From contig CANDYO010000057.1 in the NCBI GenBank assembly GCA_947424995.1, forward strand, positions 1 to 12,621: DNA of 12,621 bases. The letters are read 5' to 3'. A program made the translations under genes and the position numbers. This DNA is from Rickettsiales bacterium (lineage in GTDB: Bacteria; Pseudomonadota; Alphaproteobacteria; Rickettsiales; CANDYO01). The notes below the pieces were generated by a model that worked only from the letters and a program-made list of their open reading frames with translations, had not been told where the DNA came from and searched no databases. Below, one piece after another: positions 1 to 7,768 of the stretch (its first letter is position 1; each line of letters opens with the position of its first letter).

Positions 1-114
1 CATATCGTCTTCGCGATGCTCTTCAGCAGTTTGAGGATGATAATCATGAGTAACGTCTCCACTGCAAGCTGAAAGTAACCATAATAAAGCGATCGCACTT
101 AATATTCGTAGCAT
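1..114 (-). CDS. Lipoprotein of unknown function, N-terminal part only
   Basis: A minus-strand frame starts with ATG at 112-114 and stays open to base 1, so only the first 38 residues are visible and the rest lies left of the window. The start MLRILSAIALLWLLSAC is a typical lipoprotein signal peptide: one Arg, a hydrophobic core, and lipobox LSAC with the modified cysteine at residue 17. After cleavage the chain continues SGDVTHDYHPQTAEEH, polar and His/Glu-rich. Ser follows the Cys, so there is no Asp inner-membrane retention signal under the E. coli rule. A GGAGA Shine-Dalgarno site at 121-125 sits 6 bases before the ATG. A candidate promoter lies at 166-194. The family cannot be told from 38 residues, but lipoprotein export is well supported. 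Confidence 0.8.
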   Translation of the reverse strand, partial: MLRILSAIALLWLLSACSGDVTHDYHPQTAEEHREDDM

Positions 115-165
115 TTTAATTCTCCGATTAATTGTTAAATTAGATATATTATACTTTAATAAAAA

Positions 166-194
166 TTAATAAACTTAAGCTTAATATTTGTCAA
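166..194 (-). promoter_or_regulatory. Candidate sigma-70 promoter for the left-edge lipoprotein gene
   Basis: On the minus strand a perfect -35 box TTGACA (194-189) is followed by 17 bases and then TATTAA (171-166), a 4/6 match to the -10 consensus. It lies 52 bases upstream of the lipoprotein ATG and just beyond the end of truA. The 17-base spacer contains the palindrome TTAAGCTTAA (175-184), where a regulator could sit. A perfect TATAAT also occurs at 148-153 but has no -35 box at a suitable distance. Confidence 0.5.
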
Positions 195-262
195 TAATTA
201 TTAATAGAGGGATGAAGTTTATACCACTGCTTAAATCTTGTCTTTTGAAGATGATAATTGTA

Positions 263-1000
263 TTAATACTCAATCTTAGTAAAATAAAGGCCATGCGCTG
301 GAGCGGTTGGTCCTGCACTCCTACGATCCTTGGCGAGAAGAACTTTACTTATATCTTCTACCTGCCATTTGCCATTGCCAACTAATACCAAACTACCAAC
401 AATATTACGTACCATGTGGTGCAAGAAAGAACGCGCTCTTAAGGTAAAGATCACTTTTTCTCCTTCCCGGTAAACTTTAATTTCATCAAGAGTTTTAATT
501 GGCGAACTGGCTTGACAGAGAGACGCTCTAAAGCTAGTAAAGTCATGCAGACCAACCAAAAGCTTAGCAGCTTGCTGCAATTGATCGATGTTTAGATCCT
601 CTCGCACGTGCCAAGCTCTATTCTCTGCTAAAACACTTGGGGATTTGCGATTGATAATCACATATTGATAATTACGCTTTTTGGCTGAAAATCTGGCATG
701 AAACTCACTGTCCACACATTGACAATCAGTTAAGATAATCTTATTCGGTCTTAAGAAATGATTGATCGCCCTTTGAACAACATGAATTGGATAATCTAGG
801 ATTAAATCAAAATGGGCCACTTGTCCTAAAGCATGCACACCTGCATCAGTTCTGCCAGCACCATGAACCATCACTTGTTCTTGAGAGAATTTTGCTATAG
901 CCTCTTCAATAAATTGCTGTACTGAACTAGCATTATCCTGACGTTGCCAACCAGAAATGTTACTACCATCATATTCAATAGTGATTTTGTATCTTGGCAT
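263..1000 (-). CDS. truA: tRNA pseudouridine(38-40) synthase TruA
   Basis: TruA converts uridines 38-40 in the anticodon arm of many tRNAs to pseudouridine, in the cytoplasm. The 245-residue protein has the normal length and all the landmarks. They are an N-terminal YKITIEYDGSNISGWQRQ, the catalytic loop AGRTDAGVHA with nucleophile Asp52, and HARFSAKKRNYQYVI near residue 101. Further on are DFTSFRA near 153, the RNA-binding helix SFLHHMVRNIVGS at 191-203, and AGPTAPAHGLYF near the C-terminus. The start MPRYKITIEYDG is the usual one for alphaproteobacterial TruA. Only a weak AAAGAA lies before it. The ATG lies inside the last codons of uvrA (26-bp overlap, different frame), so translation is probably coupled to uvrA. 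No clear intrinsic terminator follows. The next 148 bases contain the lipoprotein promoter. Confidence 0.97.
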   Translation of the reverse strand: MPRYKITIEYDGSNISGWQRQDNASSVQQFIEEAIAKFSQEQVMVHGAGRTDAGVHALGQVAHFDLILDYPIHVVQRAINHFLRPNKIILTDCQCVDSEFHARFSAKKRNYQYVIINRKSPSVLAENRAWHVREDLNIDQLQQAAKLLVGLHDFTSFRASLCQASSPIKTLDEIKVYREGEKVIFTLRARSFLHHMVRNIVGSLVLVGNGKWQVEDISKVLLAKDRRSAGPTAPAHGLYFTKIEY

Positions 1001-3851
1001 TTTCTTTATAATAATGTTTTAGATAAAAGCCAGTAATACTATTTGGCTCATTAATTATATCCATCGGCGCACCTTCAGCAACTATTCTACCACCACGATC
1101 ACCGCCTTCAGGTCCTACGTCGATTACATAATCAGCCGTCTTAATCACATCAAGATTATGCTCAATAACTAAAGCTGTATTACCAAGCCCCACCAATTTA
1201 TGAAGAACTTTTAGTAGTTTACTAACGTCATCGGCGTGAAGCCCCGTGGTTGGTTCATCAAGAATATATAAAGTTCTTCCTGTTGAGCGCTTAGATAATT
1301 CTTTAGCAAGTTTAATCCTTTGTGCCTCTCCTCCTGAAAGAGTAGTGGCCGATTGACCTATCTTAATATAGCCCAAACCTACGTCTTGAAGAGCTTTTAA
1401 TTTATCAGCTATCGCTGGAATATTTAAGAATAATATTAACGCATCATCAACCGTTAGACTTAAAACTTCAGAAATTGAGTGATTCTTATATTTTATTTCT
1501 AAAGTAGAACGATTATAACGTGCTCCATCGCATTCTTCACATTTTACATAAACATCAGGTAGAAAATGCATCTCAATTTTAATCATTCCATCACCTTGAC
1601 ACGACTCGCATCTTCCTCCCTTAACGTTAAAAGAAAAACGGCCAGCTTTGTAGCCTCTAGCTTTAGAATCAGGTAATTCTACAAACCAATCCCGAATGGC
1701 ATTAAAGGCGCCAGTATAAGTGGCAGGATTTGATCTTGGCGTTCTACCTATTGGAGATTGATCAATTTCAATAACTTTATCGATATATTCTATTCCAGTT
1801 ATGGTATCATATGCACCAGGAGTAACATTAGTTCGATCTAGTTTTTTGATAATAGCTTTATAAAGAGTATGGATTACTAAACTAGATTTTCCACCACCCG
1901 AAACTCCAGTAACACAAGTAAACGTACCTAATGGAACCTTCATCGTAACATTTTTTAGATTATTTACTCTAGCACCAGTTAAAGTGATCATTCTTTCTGG
2001 CTGCCACTTTCTTGTTGTCGCAGGAATTGGAATAAATTTTGTTCCCTTTAAATATTGTCCAGTAATACTTTCTGGGGATTCTCTAACTTCATCTGGGGTA
2101 CCTTGAGCTATAACTCTACCGCCATGCACTCCAGCTCCAGGACCAATATCAATAAGATGATCAGCACACATCATTGTTTCATGGTCATGCTCAACTACTA
2201 TCACCGTATTGCCTAGATCTCTTAAATGCTTAAGAGTTTTGATTAACTTATCATTGTCTCGTTGATGCAAACCAATAGAAGGCTCATCAAGCACATATAA
2301 TACTCCAGTAAGCCCCGAACCAATCTGAGATGCCAAACGAATTCTCTGACTTTCACCACCGGATAAAGTTCCAGATTCTCGCGCTAAGGTTAAATATTCT
2401 AACCCTACATTATTTAAGAACCCCAATCTTTCTCGAATTTCACGCAATACTCGATCAGCTATTTTATTTTGAGTATTATTTAATTTATTCGGTAAATCGA
2501 CAAACCAAGCAAGAGCATTAGCAATGGTCATATGGCTTGTTTGACCTATATGATGATCGGCTATTTTAATACATAAAGATTCTGTCCTTAAACGATAGCC
2601 TTCACAAGTTTGGCATTTACGCTCTCGTTGGAATATTTTTAACTCATCTTCCATCCAATCTTTATTATCATGCAATGATTTATTTAAACCAGGTATTATC
2701 CCTTCAAAAGGTTTAACAACTGTTTGTCTGCGCATGCCATCACTATAATTGATAGTAATTTCTTCGTCTCCAGAACCATAAAGTATTACCTGCTGAAATT
2801 CTTGCGGTAAAGTTTCGAATGGATAGTGAACACTTACCTTATAATGCTGAGCTATACATTCTAAAGTTTGAGTTTGGTATTTAGTTTTAGAATTACGCCA
2901 TGGAGCAATGGCTCCATCTATAAGTGATAAGCTACGATCTGGAATTACTAACTCAGGATCGAAGAATAGTTCCACTCCTATACCTTGGCATTGTGTACAT
3001 GCTCCAAAAGGACTATTAAACGAAAAAATTCTTGGTTCAATTTCATTAATCTGAAATCCTGAAATCGGACAAGAGAATTTTTCGGAGAAAATTAATAATC
3101 TTTCTTCATCAACCACTTCAACGAACAATAAGCCTTCACCTATTTTTAGAGCTGTTTCAACGCTTTCAGTTAAACGGATATTAATACCAACCTCTGTAGT
3201 TAAGCGATCAACTACAATTTCAATATCATGTTTTTTATTTTTATCTATAGGCGGCAAATCATCTAAATCATATACCAAGCCATCAATTCTAGCTCTTTGA
3301 TAACCATGTTTTCTAAATTGCAATAATTCTTTGCGATGCTCACCTTTTAAGCCACGAACAATAGGAGCAAGTACATAAATTTTAGTCTCCATTGGCAATT
3401 CTAATATAGCATCTACTATTTGAACAGGCGTTTGACTCTTTATAGGTAAGCCTGTAGCAGGAGAATAAGGCACACCAATTCTGGCATAAAGCAGACGAAT
3501 ATAATCATATATTTCGGTTATTGTACCAACTGTTGATCGTGGGTTTCGTGAAGTAGTCTTTTGGTCAATAGCAATAGCTGGAGAAAGGCCAGAAATAGAT
3601 TCAACTTCTGGTTTATTTTGCAGCTGCAAAAATTGTCTTGCATATGAAGATAGACTTTCAACATATCGTCTTTGCCCTTCAGCATAGATAGTATCGAAAG
3701 CAAGTGAAGATTTCCCTGATCCACTTAAGCCGGTTATAACTACTAATTGATTCTTAGGAATATCAATATTAACATTTTTTAGATTATGCTCCTTAGCCCC
3801 TCTAACTTTTATAAAGTCGTTCACACACTCATCCATCATTTTGTTTTGCAT
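975..3851 (-). CDS. uvrA: Excinuclease ABC subunit A
   Basis: UvrA is the DNA-damage sensor of nucleotide excision repair; it loads UvrB onto lesions. The 958-residue protein is full length, with two ABC ATPase halves. Half one has Walker A GLSGSGKSS (41-49), an LSGGE signature (496-500) and Walker B LYVLDEPSIGLH (518-529). Half two has Walker A GVSGGGKSS (649-657), the zinc module C748/C751/C771/C774, LSGGE (838-842) and LYILDEPTTGLH (861-872). In the first zinc module the usual CPIC reads CPIS (261-264), followed by CTQC (285-288), so one ligand is Ser. I recall the same replacement in other alphaproteobacteria, so this is probably lineage-typical rather than damage. The ATG at 3851 lacks a good Shine-Dalgarno site; Met5 or Met6 (MMDECV) are alternative starts. 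The gene is divergent from ssb and overlaps truA at its 3' end. Confidence 0.98.
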   Translation of the reverse strand: MQNKMMDECVNDFIKVRGAKEHNLKNVNIDIPKNQLVVITGLSGSGKSSLAFDTIYAEGQRRYVESLSSYARQFLQLQNKPEVESISGLSPAIAIDQKTTSRNPRSTVGTITEIYDYIRLLYARIGVPYSPATGLPIKSQTPVQIVDAILELPMETKIYVLAPIVRGLKGEHRKELLQFRKHGYQRARIDGLVYDLDDLPPIDKNKKHDIEIVVDRLTTEVGINIRLTESVETALKIGEGLLFVEVVDEERLLIFSEKFSCPISGFQINEIEPRIFSFNSPFGACTQCQGIGVELFFDPELVIPDRSLSLIDGAIAPWRNSKTKYQTQTLECIAQHYKVSVHYPFETLPQEFQQVILYGSGDEEITINYSDGMRRQTVVKPFEGIIPGLNKSLHDNKDWMEDELKIFQRERKCQTCEGYRLRTESLCIKIADHHIGQTSHMTIANALAWFVDLPNKLNNTQNKIADRVLREIRERLGFLNNVGLEYLTLARESGTLSGGESQRIRLASQIGSGLTGVLYVLDEPSIGLHQRDNDKLIKTLKHLRDLGNTVIVVEHDHETMMCADHLIDIGPGAGVHGGRVIAQGTPDEVRESPESITGQYLKGTKFIPIPATTRKWQPERMITLTGARVNNLKNVTMKVPLGTFTCVTGVSGGGKSSLVIHTLYKAIIKKLDRTNVTPGAYDTITGIEYIDKVIEIDQSPIGRTPRSNPATYTGAFNAIRDWFVELPDSKARGYKAGRFSFNVKGGRCESCQGDGMIKIEMHFLPDVYVKCEECDGARYNRSTLEIKYKNHSISEVLSLTVDDALILFLNIPAIADKLKALQDVGLGYIKIGQSATTLSGGEAQRIKLAKELSKRSTGRTLYILDEPTTGLHADDVSKLLKVLHKLVGLGNTALVIEHNLDVIKTADYVIDVGPEGGDRGGRIVAEGAPMDIINEPNSITGFYLKHYYKENAKIQNHY

Positions 3852-3885
3852 ATTTTTAAAAAATTATTTGTTCTTATCTTATTTT

Positions 3886-3940
3886 GGTATACATTAGTGT
3901 ATATTTGACAATACTTCAAATCATTTTAGATAAGGATTAA
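3886..3940. promoter_or_regulatory. Divergent uvrA/ssb control region with a perfect inverted repeat
   Basis: The 93-bp spacer between the divergent genes holds TATACA-TTAG-TGTATA (3888-3903), with 6-bp perfect arms. It is followed directly by TTGACA (3905-3910), a perfect -35 box pointing at ssb. The best -10 at a legal distance is only TAGATA (3927-3932, 16-bp spacer, 3/6 match), which would leave a leader of a few bases. On the plus strand, TGGTATACA (3885-3893) also resembles an extended -10 for ssb. AAGGA at 3932-3936 is the ssb ribosome binding site, 8 bases before its ATG. No convincing uvrA promoter was found. The palindrome is directly seen; its role is inferred. Confidence 0.4.
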
Positions 3941-3944
3941 AAAC

Positions 3945-4385
3945 ATGGCAAATAGCGTTAATAAAGTTATCCTAGTAGGGAATGTAGGTCGTGACCCAGA
4001 AATCAGGACTACCCAAGACGGCAAAGAAATAGCTTCTATTACTCTTGCAACTTCAGAATCATGGAAGGATAAACTTTCAGGCGAACGTAAAGAACGTACT
4101 GAATGGCATAGAGTGGTAGTTTTTTCTGAAGGCCTAGTTAATATTATCAAAAATTATGTTAAAAAAGGTACCAAGCTTTATATAGAAGGCACATTGCAAA
4201 CTAGAAAATGGGTAGATAATAACGGCACCGAACGTTACACTACTGAGATTGCTCTACAAGGATTTAGCGCCGTTCTTTTAATGCTAGATAATAAACACAG
4301 CAATGGCGAGCATTCTAGTAATAATGATTCCTCCTCAAGTAATAACTTTACTGCAGAAGAGATTGACGATGAAATCCCATTTTAA
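3945..4385 (+). CDS. ssb: Single-stranded DNA-binding protein SSB
   Basis: SSB coats single-stranded DNA during replication, repair and recombination and recruits partners through its C-terminal tip. The 146-residue protein begins MANSVNKVILVGNVGRDPEI. Its OB fold covers about residues 5-112. The DNA-stacking aromatics Trp40, Trp54, Phe60 and Trp89 match the E. coli positions W40, W54, F60 and W88. KLYIEGTLQTRKW (77-89) is typical. A Ser/Asn-rich flexible linker (118-135) leads to the acidic tip EEIDDEIPF, the usual docking peptide for replication and repair proteins. The ribosome binding site AAGGA is at 3932-3936. Divergence from uvrA is a common arrangement and suggests shared control. The membrane-anchored FKBP gene starts 16 bp downstream and is probably co-transcribed. 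Confidence 0.97.
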   Translation: MANSVNKVILVGNVGRDPEIRTTQDGKEIASITLATSESWKDKLSGERKERTEWHRVVVFSEGLVNIIKNYVKKGTKLYIEGTLQTRKWVDNNGTERYTTEIALQGFSAVLLMLDNKHSNGEHSSNNDSSSSNNFTAEEIDDEIPF

Positions 4386-4401
4386 GTCTTAAAGTATTTA
4401 T

Positions 4402-5571
4402 ATGCGCAATCGCTGGCTAACTATCTTATTAGTTTTATATATGGGGTATGCTTTATTATTCTATAAAAAAGAGCAATCACCTCTGCTAACCTCTCATATG
4501 AACGAAAATAAGATAGAAGCTCCTGGCATTATAGATAAGATAAAAACATACGCAGAGATCCTCTCTGCTGATCCTAAGCTGAACTCTTTAACAACTGATA
4601 AAAATCAACCATTACTTCAAGCGCCACCAGAAGCAGTTCCTTCAACGACCTCTTCGGATACACTAGAACTTAAAAAACCATACGTTGCTACATCAGCATC
4701 AGCAGCTAACAGCATCCCTCCTCCACCTCTAAAAGAATTATCTGAAAACGAAAAGCTTAATTTTTTTCAAAATAAATTATTCAACGTCATTTATAACGTT
4801 TTACATACTACCCAAGGTAAAGAATTGGTAGAAAAACTCCTACTTAATCCCCCTGCGAATGCAGACCCAAGCGAAGAAGAAAATCTATACCGTAACAACT
4901 CTAAACTAGATGTTTTCGAAGGAGAAGGAGAGCCAGCTGGTTGTGGAGATATCGTTACAACACAGTATATAATTCGCTTAGTTAGTGGACAAGAAGTTGA
5001 AAATACTTATAAGCTCAATAAGCCTACAACTTTCCAGCTTGGCGACCAAAAAGTTATCAAAGGATTAGAATATGCAATAATAGGCATGAAAAAGGACGGT
5101 CGGAGAAGATTAGTTATTCCTCCTAAACTAGCTTACAATGAAAGTGATTTTTCACGAGGAGTGGTAGCTAACAATGAATTTGTTACCTTAGATGTAGAAC
5201 TAATTGATATAAAACCATCCATTGATAATTGGCAAAATAAAATAAATATTTTTCAAGATTCTAGTAAACGAAAAAATCATCCTGTGCTTTGTAGCAGTGA
5301 GGTATATTTTAAATATAAAATTTCTACTACCGACGAAAAAATATTAGCCCAAAGTAGTAAAGCTGTTCACTTTACTTTAGGTAGCACCGAAGTACCACCT
5401 GCAATTAATAGAGCTTTCTCTGGCATTAGTGATCAATCTAAGCGGGTCGTACTTATACCAAGTAGCTTGCTCTACAATAAAAAAATTAGTTTCATTCCAG
5501 CCAAAGTAAAATTCCCTCCTAAAGGAATGTTGATTTTAGAAATAGATACTAACATTAGTATTGCAGACTAA
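4402..5571 (+). CDS. Membrane-anchored FKBP-type peptidyl-prolyl isomerase with a degenerate second FKBP domain
   Basis: This is probably a protein-folding factor acting outside the cytoplasmic membrane. The 389-residue chain starts with an uncleaved-looking membrane anchor (WLTILLVLYMGYALLFY, 5-21) and then a long Pro/Ser/Thr-rich linker with PPPP at 106-109. A helical stretch (FFQNKLFNVIYNVL, 121-134) precedes the FKBP domain at about 176-272. That domain carries FQLGDQKVIKGLEYAIIGMK and RRLVIPPKLAYN, which match the family core fxLGxxxvIxGwxxxLxGMk and RxlxIPpxlaYG. The pocket Trp is Leu222 here, so activity may be altered. Residues 294-385 repeat the pattern weakly (HFTLGSTEVPPAINRAFSGI, RVVLIPSSLLYN, final MLILEIDT), as a second domain that has lost most ligand residues. 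The gene starts 16 bp after ssb without a strong Shine-Dalgarno site. No clear terminator is seen before the convergent gene at 5618. Confidence 0.85.
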   Translation: MRNRWLTILLVLYMGYALLFYKKEQSPLLTSHMNENKIEAPGIIDKIKTYAEILSADPKLNSLTTDKNQPLLQAPPEAVPSTTSSDTLELKKPYVATSASAANSIPPPPLKELSENEKLNFFQNKLFNVIYNVLHTTQGKELVEKLLLNPPANADPSEEENLYRNNSKLDVFEGEGEPAGCGDIVTTQYIIRLVSGQEVENTYKLNKPTTFQLGDQKVIKGLEYAIIGMKKDGRRRLVIPPKLAYNESDFSRGVVANNEFVTLDVELIDIKPSIDNWQNKINIFQDSSKRKNHPVLCSSEVYFKYKISTTDEKILAQSSKAVHFTLGSTEVPPAINRAFSGISDQSKRVVLIPSSLLYNKKISFIPAKVKFPPKGMLILEIDTNISIAD

Positions 5572-5617
5572 AAAATATAAAATGTCTCCTCTAAAATAAA
5601 TCACTTAAATTTTAATA

Positions 5618-7504
5618 TCAGTTAGTTCTTTGAAAATGCTGCTGATTTGCTATAACCGGCCTAATTATTGGAGGAGCATGAAAAACAGCTCTACGTTCTT
5701 CAGCATTTAAGTCGTATGCATGGTTTAATGATTTATGCGGCTCAATAGAATGATGCCCTGCTGCTTTTAATAAAGTAATGGTTTCTGGTTTAAAAGAAGT
5801 ATATTCACTATAACTTGTTTTTTTAGCAAACAGATAGTTAAAAGCATGACCTACATATTCCTTAGTTTTTCTAGTAAAATTATCGATCGTTCCACTTGGT
5901 GGCACTAATTTATCTACATTATAGTTAGGGTCATTATTACTTATAAAATGCTGCTCCGCTTCCACTTTACATTTATCAAAATAATTTTTTAAAAATAATT
6001 TATCATTGGATAAACTTTTAAATTTCTCACCCTCCATGCCAGCAATAAACTTATCCAGAGCGTAAGCTTCTATTGCTATATTTCTAGCTTGATTAGCCAG
6101 TTGGCGCTTATCATTATCTATCGTGCCCAAGGGAGCAATTTTTTTAAGCACCTCTATTTCAGTTTTCAGTTGATATTTTGCATAACTCTCATTTATTCTT
6201 TCTTCAGCAGAGCTAACCATTCTTACTCCAGTAGCGGCGCCTTCTAAAGCTACTCCAAGAGGATTAACTGCTGCTTCCAGCCCCTTTACTACTAGCAATG
6301 GAGAGCTTTCAAGGGCTACTATTCCAGCTTTTCTTTCGGCATACGAATGGACGGCTCGATACATTGCAGTCTTAGGTTTCTCAATTTCTCTCAGTTTACT
6401 ATCAGATATTTCTATAATTTGTGAGATATCAGGAATTTTTTGCCTAAGCTTTTCTAAGTTTTGTTGTTTTGTTGCAGCCCCTATCACTAAATCTTCTAAA
6501 TATCTTTTATATAAACCATGATGTAATCGCCTTTTTTCAGCTTTAGCTCCTACAATAATGACTCCAGTTACAGATACCGCAATAAGCGGAATAGATACTG
6601 GAGCTGAAAAAGCTACACCAGTACCTAAACCTAATGCTGCAATAGTTCCAAAAGCTATCGACATAACATGAGCAGTAAATTTACTATTAACAAGCTGGTT
6701 TTTATATTCGACAGCTTTATCAAGGTAGCTTAAAGCTGGAATTATAGTTTTAGCTTTACTCCATATTTTATCCATTGCTTCTATACTGGGTTTAAATACT
6801 TTATTGCGAATAAAACTATCCTTAAAATATGGTAAAGTTTGCTCCCTGCCGGCTATAATGGTTATTGGTATATTTAAGGATGTCACTAATATTGGTCCAA
6901 TTATCTCTCTGGTTATACCAGTTACTAAAGAATTCCAACCTTTCGCAATCTTTACGGGAGTATATTCTCTATATTTTTGATCTAAATTTGTAACAAAATC
7001 AGTGATAGTTCTTCTGGCCTTAGTATCTTTAAATAGTGGAATAGTATAGTCGCTGCCAATTACTATAGTTAGTGGAATATTTATAGCTGTTATTAAAATT
7101 GCCCCTGCTTCACCACTTATTTCTAGCATTCTCTCACGAAAAGTTTTAGCGATTACTTTCTGAGATGATAGATAGCCAAATAGAGCTTTAGTATCTTTAG
7201 GAGAAGGTGGATTTGAAATATCGACTACAGAGCGCTTTATTCTTTTTACCATTCCAGGTGGAAGATCATCATCACTAATAATAATATTTGTTTTTTTTCT
7301 ACTAGAAGCAAGTAATTGGCCAGTTTCATTTCGATGAAGATATAATGTGTAAGGCTCCATATTATCTTTAGTTGGTAAATCAGCAATATTGCTTACCAAA
7401 CAAAGATTATTCCCTCCGGTTGCCCTTCTAAAATTTATATTTGATGCTTCTCCATATTCTCCTAAAAGATGACCCATCTCTCCAAGTGCATTGAATTCAA
7501 ACAT
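5618..7504 (-). CDS. Large protein of unknown family with a duplicated unit and a hydrophobic hairpin
   Basis: I do not recognise this 628-residue protein. It has no signal peptide. Residues about 117-185 and 186-250 are two copies of one unit; the best-kept cores are GAILITAINIPLTIVIG (134-150) and GPILVTSLNIPITIIAG (203-219), each followed by a TxPxFKD motif. Residues 278-320 form a Gly/Ala-rich hydrophobic hairpin (IAFGTIAALGLGTGVAF, then IPLIAVSVTGVIIVGA), which could be two membrane passes. The rest (about 321-628) is polar, rich in Lys and Glu and probably helical, with another small-residue patch at 408-430. The tail contains HHSIEPHKSLNHAYDLN. Length, lack of a signal peptide, membrane hairpin and duplication would fit an effector or cell-surface protein of an intracellular bacterium, but this is inference. 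The ATG at 7504 has only a weak AAAAG site. The gene is monocistronic, convergent to the FKBP gene and divergent from rne. Confidence 0.85.
   Translation of the reverse strand: MFEFNALGEMGHLLGEYGEASNINFRRATGGNNLCLVSNIADLPTKDNMEPYTLYLHRNETGQLLASSRKKTNIIISDDDLPPGMVKRIKRSVVDISNPPSPKDTKALFGYLSSQKVIAKTFRERMLEISGEAGAILITAINIPLTIVIGSDYTIPLFKDTKARRTITDFVTNLDQKYREYTPVKIAKGWNSLVTGITREIIGPILVTSLNIPITIIAGREQTLPYFKDSFIRNKVFKPSIEAMDKIWSKAKTIIPALSYLDKAVEYKNQLVNSKFTAHVMSIAFGTIAALGLGTGVAFSAPVSIPLIAVSVTGVIIVGAKAEKRRLHHGLYKRYLEDLVIGAATKQQNLEKLRQKIPDISQIIEISDSKLREIEKPKTAMYRAVHSYAERKAGIVALESSPLLVVKGLEAAVNPLGVALEGAATGVRMVSSAEERINESYAKYQLKTEIEVLKKIAPLGTIDNDKRQLANQARNIAIEAYALDKFIAGMEGEKFKSLSNDKLFLKNYFDKCKVEAEQHFISNNDPNYNVDKLVPPSGTIDNFTRKTKEYVGHAFNYLFAKKTSYSEYTSFKPETITLLKAAGHHSIEPHKSLNHAYDLNAEERRAVFHAPPIIRPVIANQQHFQRTN
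6770..7105 (-). repeat. Two protein-level repeat copies inside the 628-residue unknown protein
   Basis: Copy A (residues 134-176) maps to 6977-7105 and copy B (residues 203-245) to 6770-6898, offset by 69 residues. Shared positions include ILxTxxNIPxTIxxG, then TxPxFKD ten to twelve residues later. The similarity is clear in protein but much weaker in DNA, so the duplication is old and both copies have been kept under selection. Confidence 0.75.
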
Positions 7505-7768
7505 ATATTTATTACTTTTAAAGTTATAAAAGACTTATGATAAGCGATGAAGGTAAAGATTTAATTAATATCAATTTTTATAAGGATAGATTAACCTTAA
7601 AAATGTTCAGCTACTAATTTTAGCCCTAAGATTTAAGAAGACTTTAATAAAAAATTTTAACTAGACGAATGTCTCTATTTGTTATAGATTGTTAATGCTA
7701 AAAACTATATTCAAAATATGTACAGCTTGTTATTGAATATTTCTTAAGTTGCTTATAGGAAAAAAGAT

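Noticed and set aside
89..96. GCGATCGC octamer
   Set aside because: It is a single occurrence inside coding sequence of the lipoprotein signal peptide; no repeat pattern.
148..153. Perfect TATAAT on the minus strand as -10 box for the left-edge lipoprotein
   Set aside because: The TTGACA box is 35 bases upstream, and the sequence 17 bases upstream (AAGTTT) is not a -35 box. It might still act as a weak promoter.
261..288. UvrA zinc-module Ser in place of Cys (protein residues 261-288) as a sign of inactivation
   Set aside because: The coordinates given are residues, not bases. All ATPase motifs and the second zinc module are intact, and I recall CPxSG as normal in alphaproteobacterial UvrA.
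3870..3884. Alphaproteobacterial SOS (LexA) box before uvrA
   Set aside because: Only one half-site (GTTC) is present; the second half reads ATTT.
3926..4150. Minus-strand open frame opposite ssb, and similar short frames at 188-385, 2330-2521, 3518-3724 and 9987-10172
   Set aside because: All but the first part of 188-385 lie over well-supported genes on other frames; none has a good ribosome binding site or a recognisable product.
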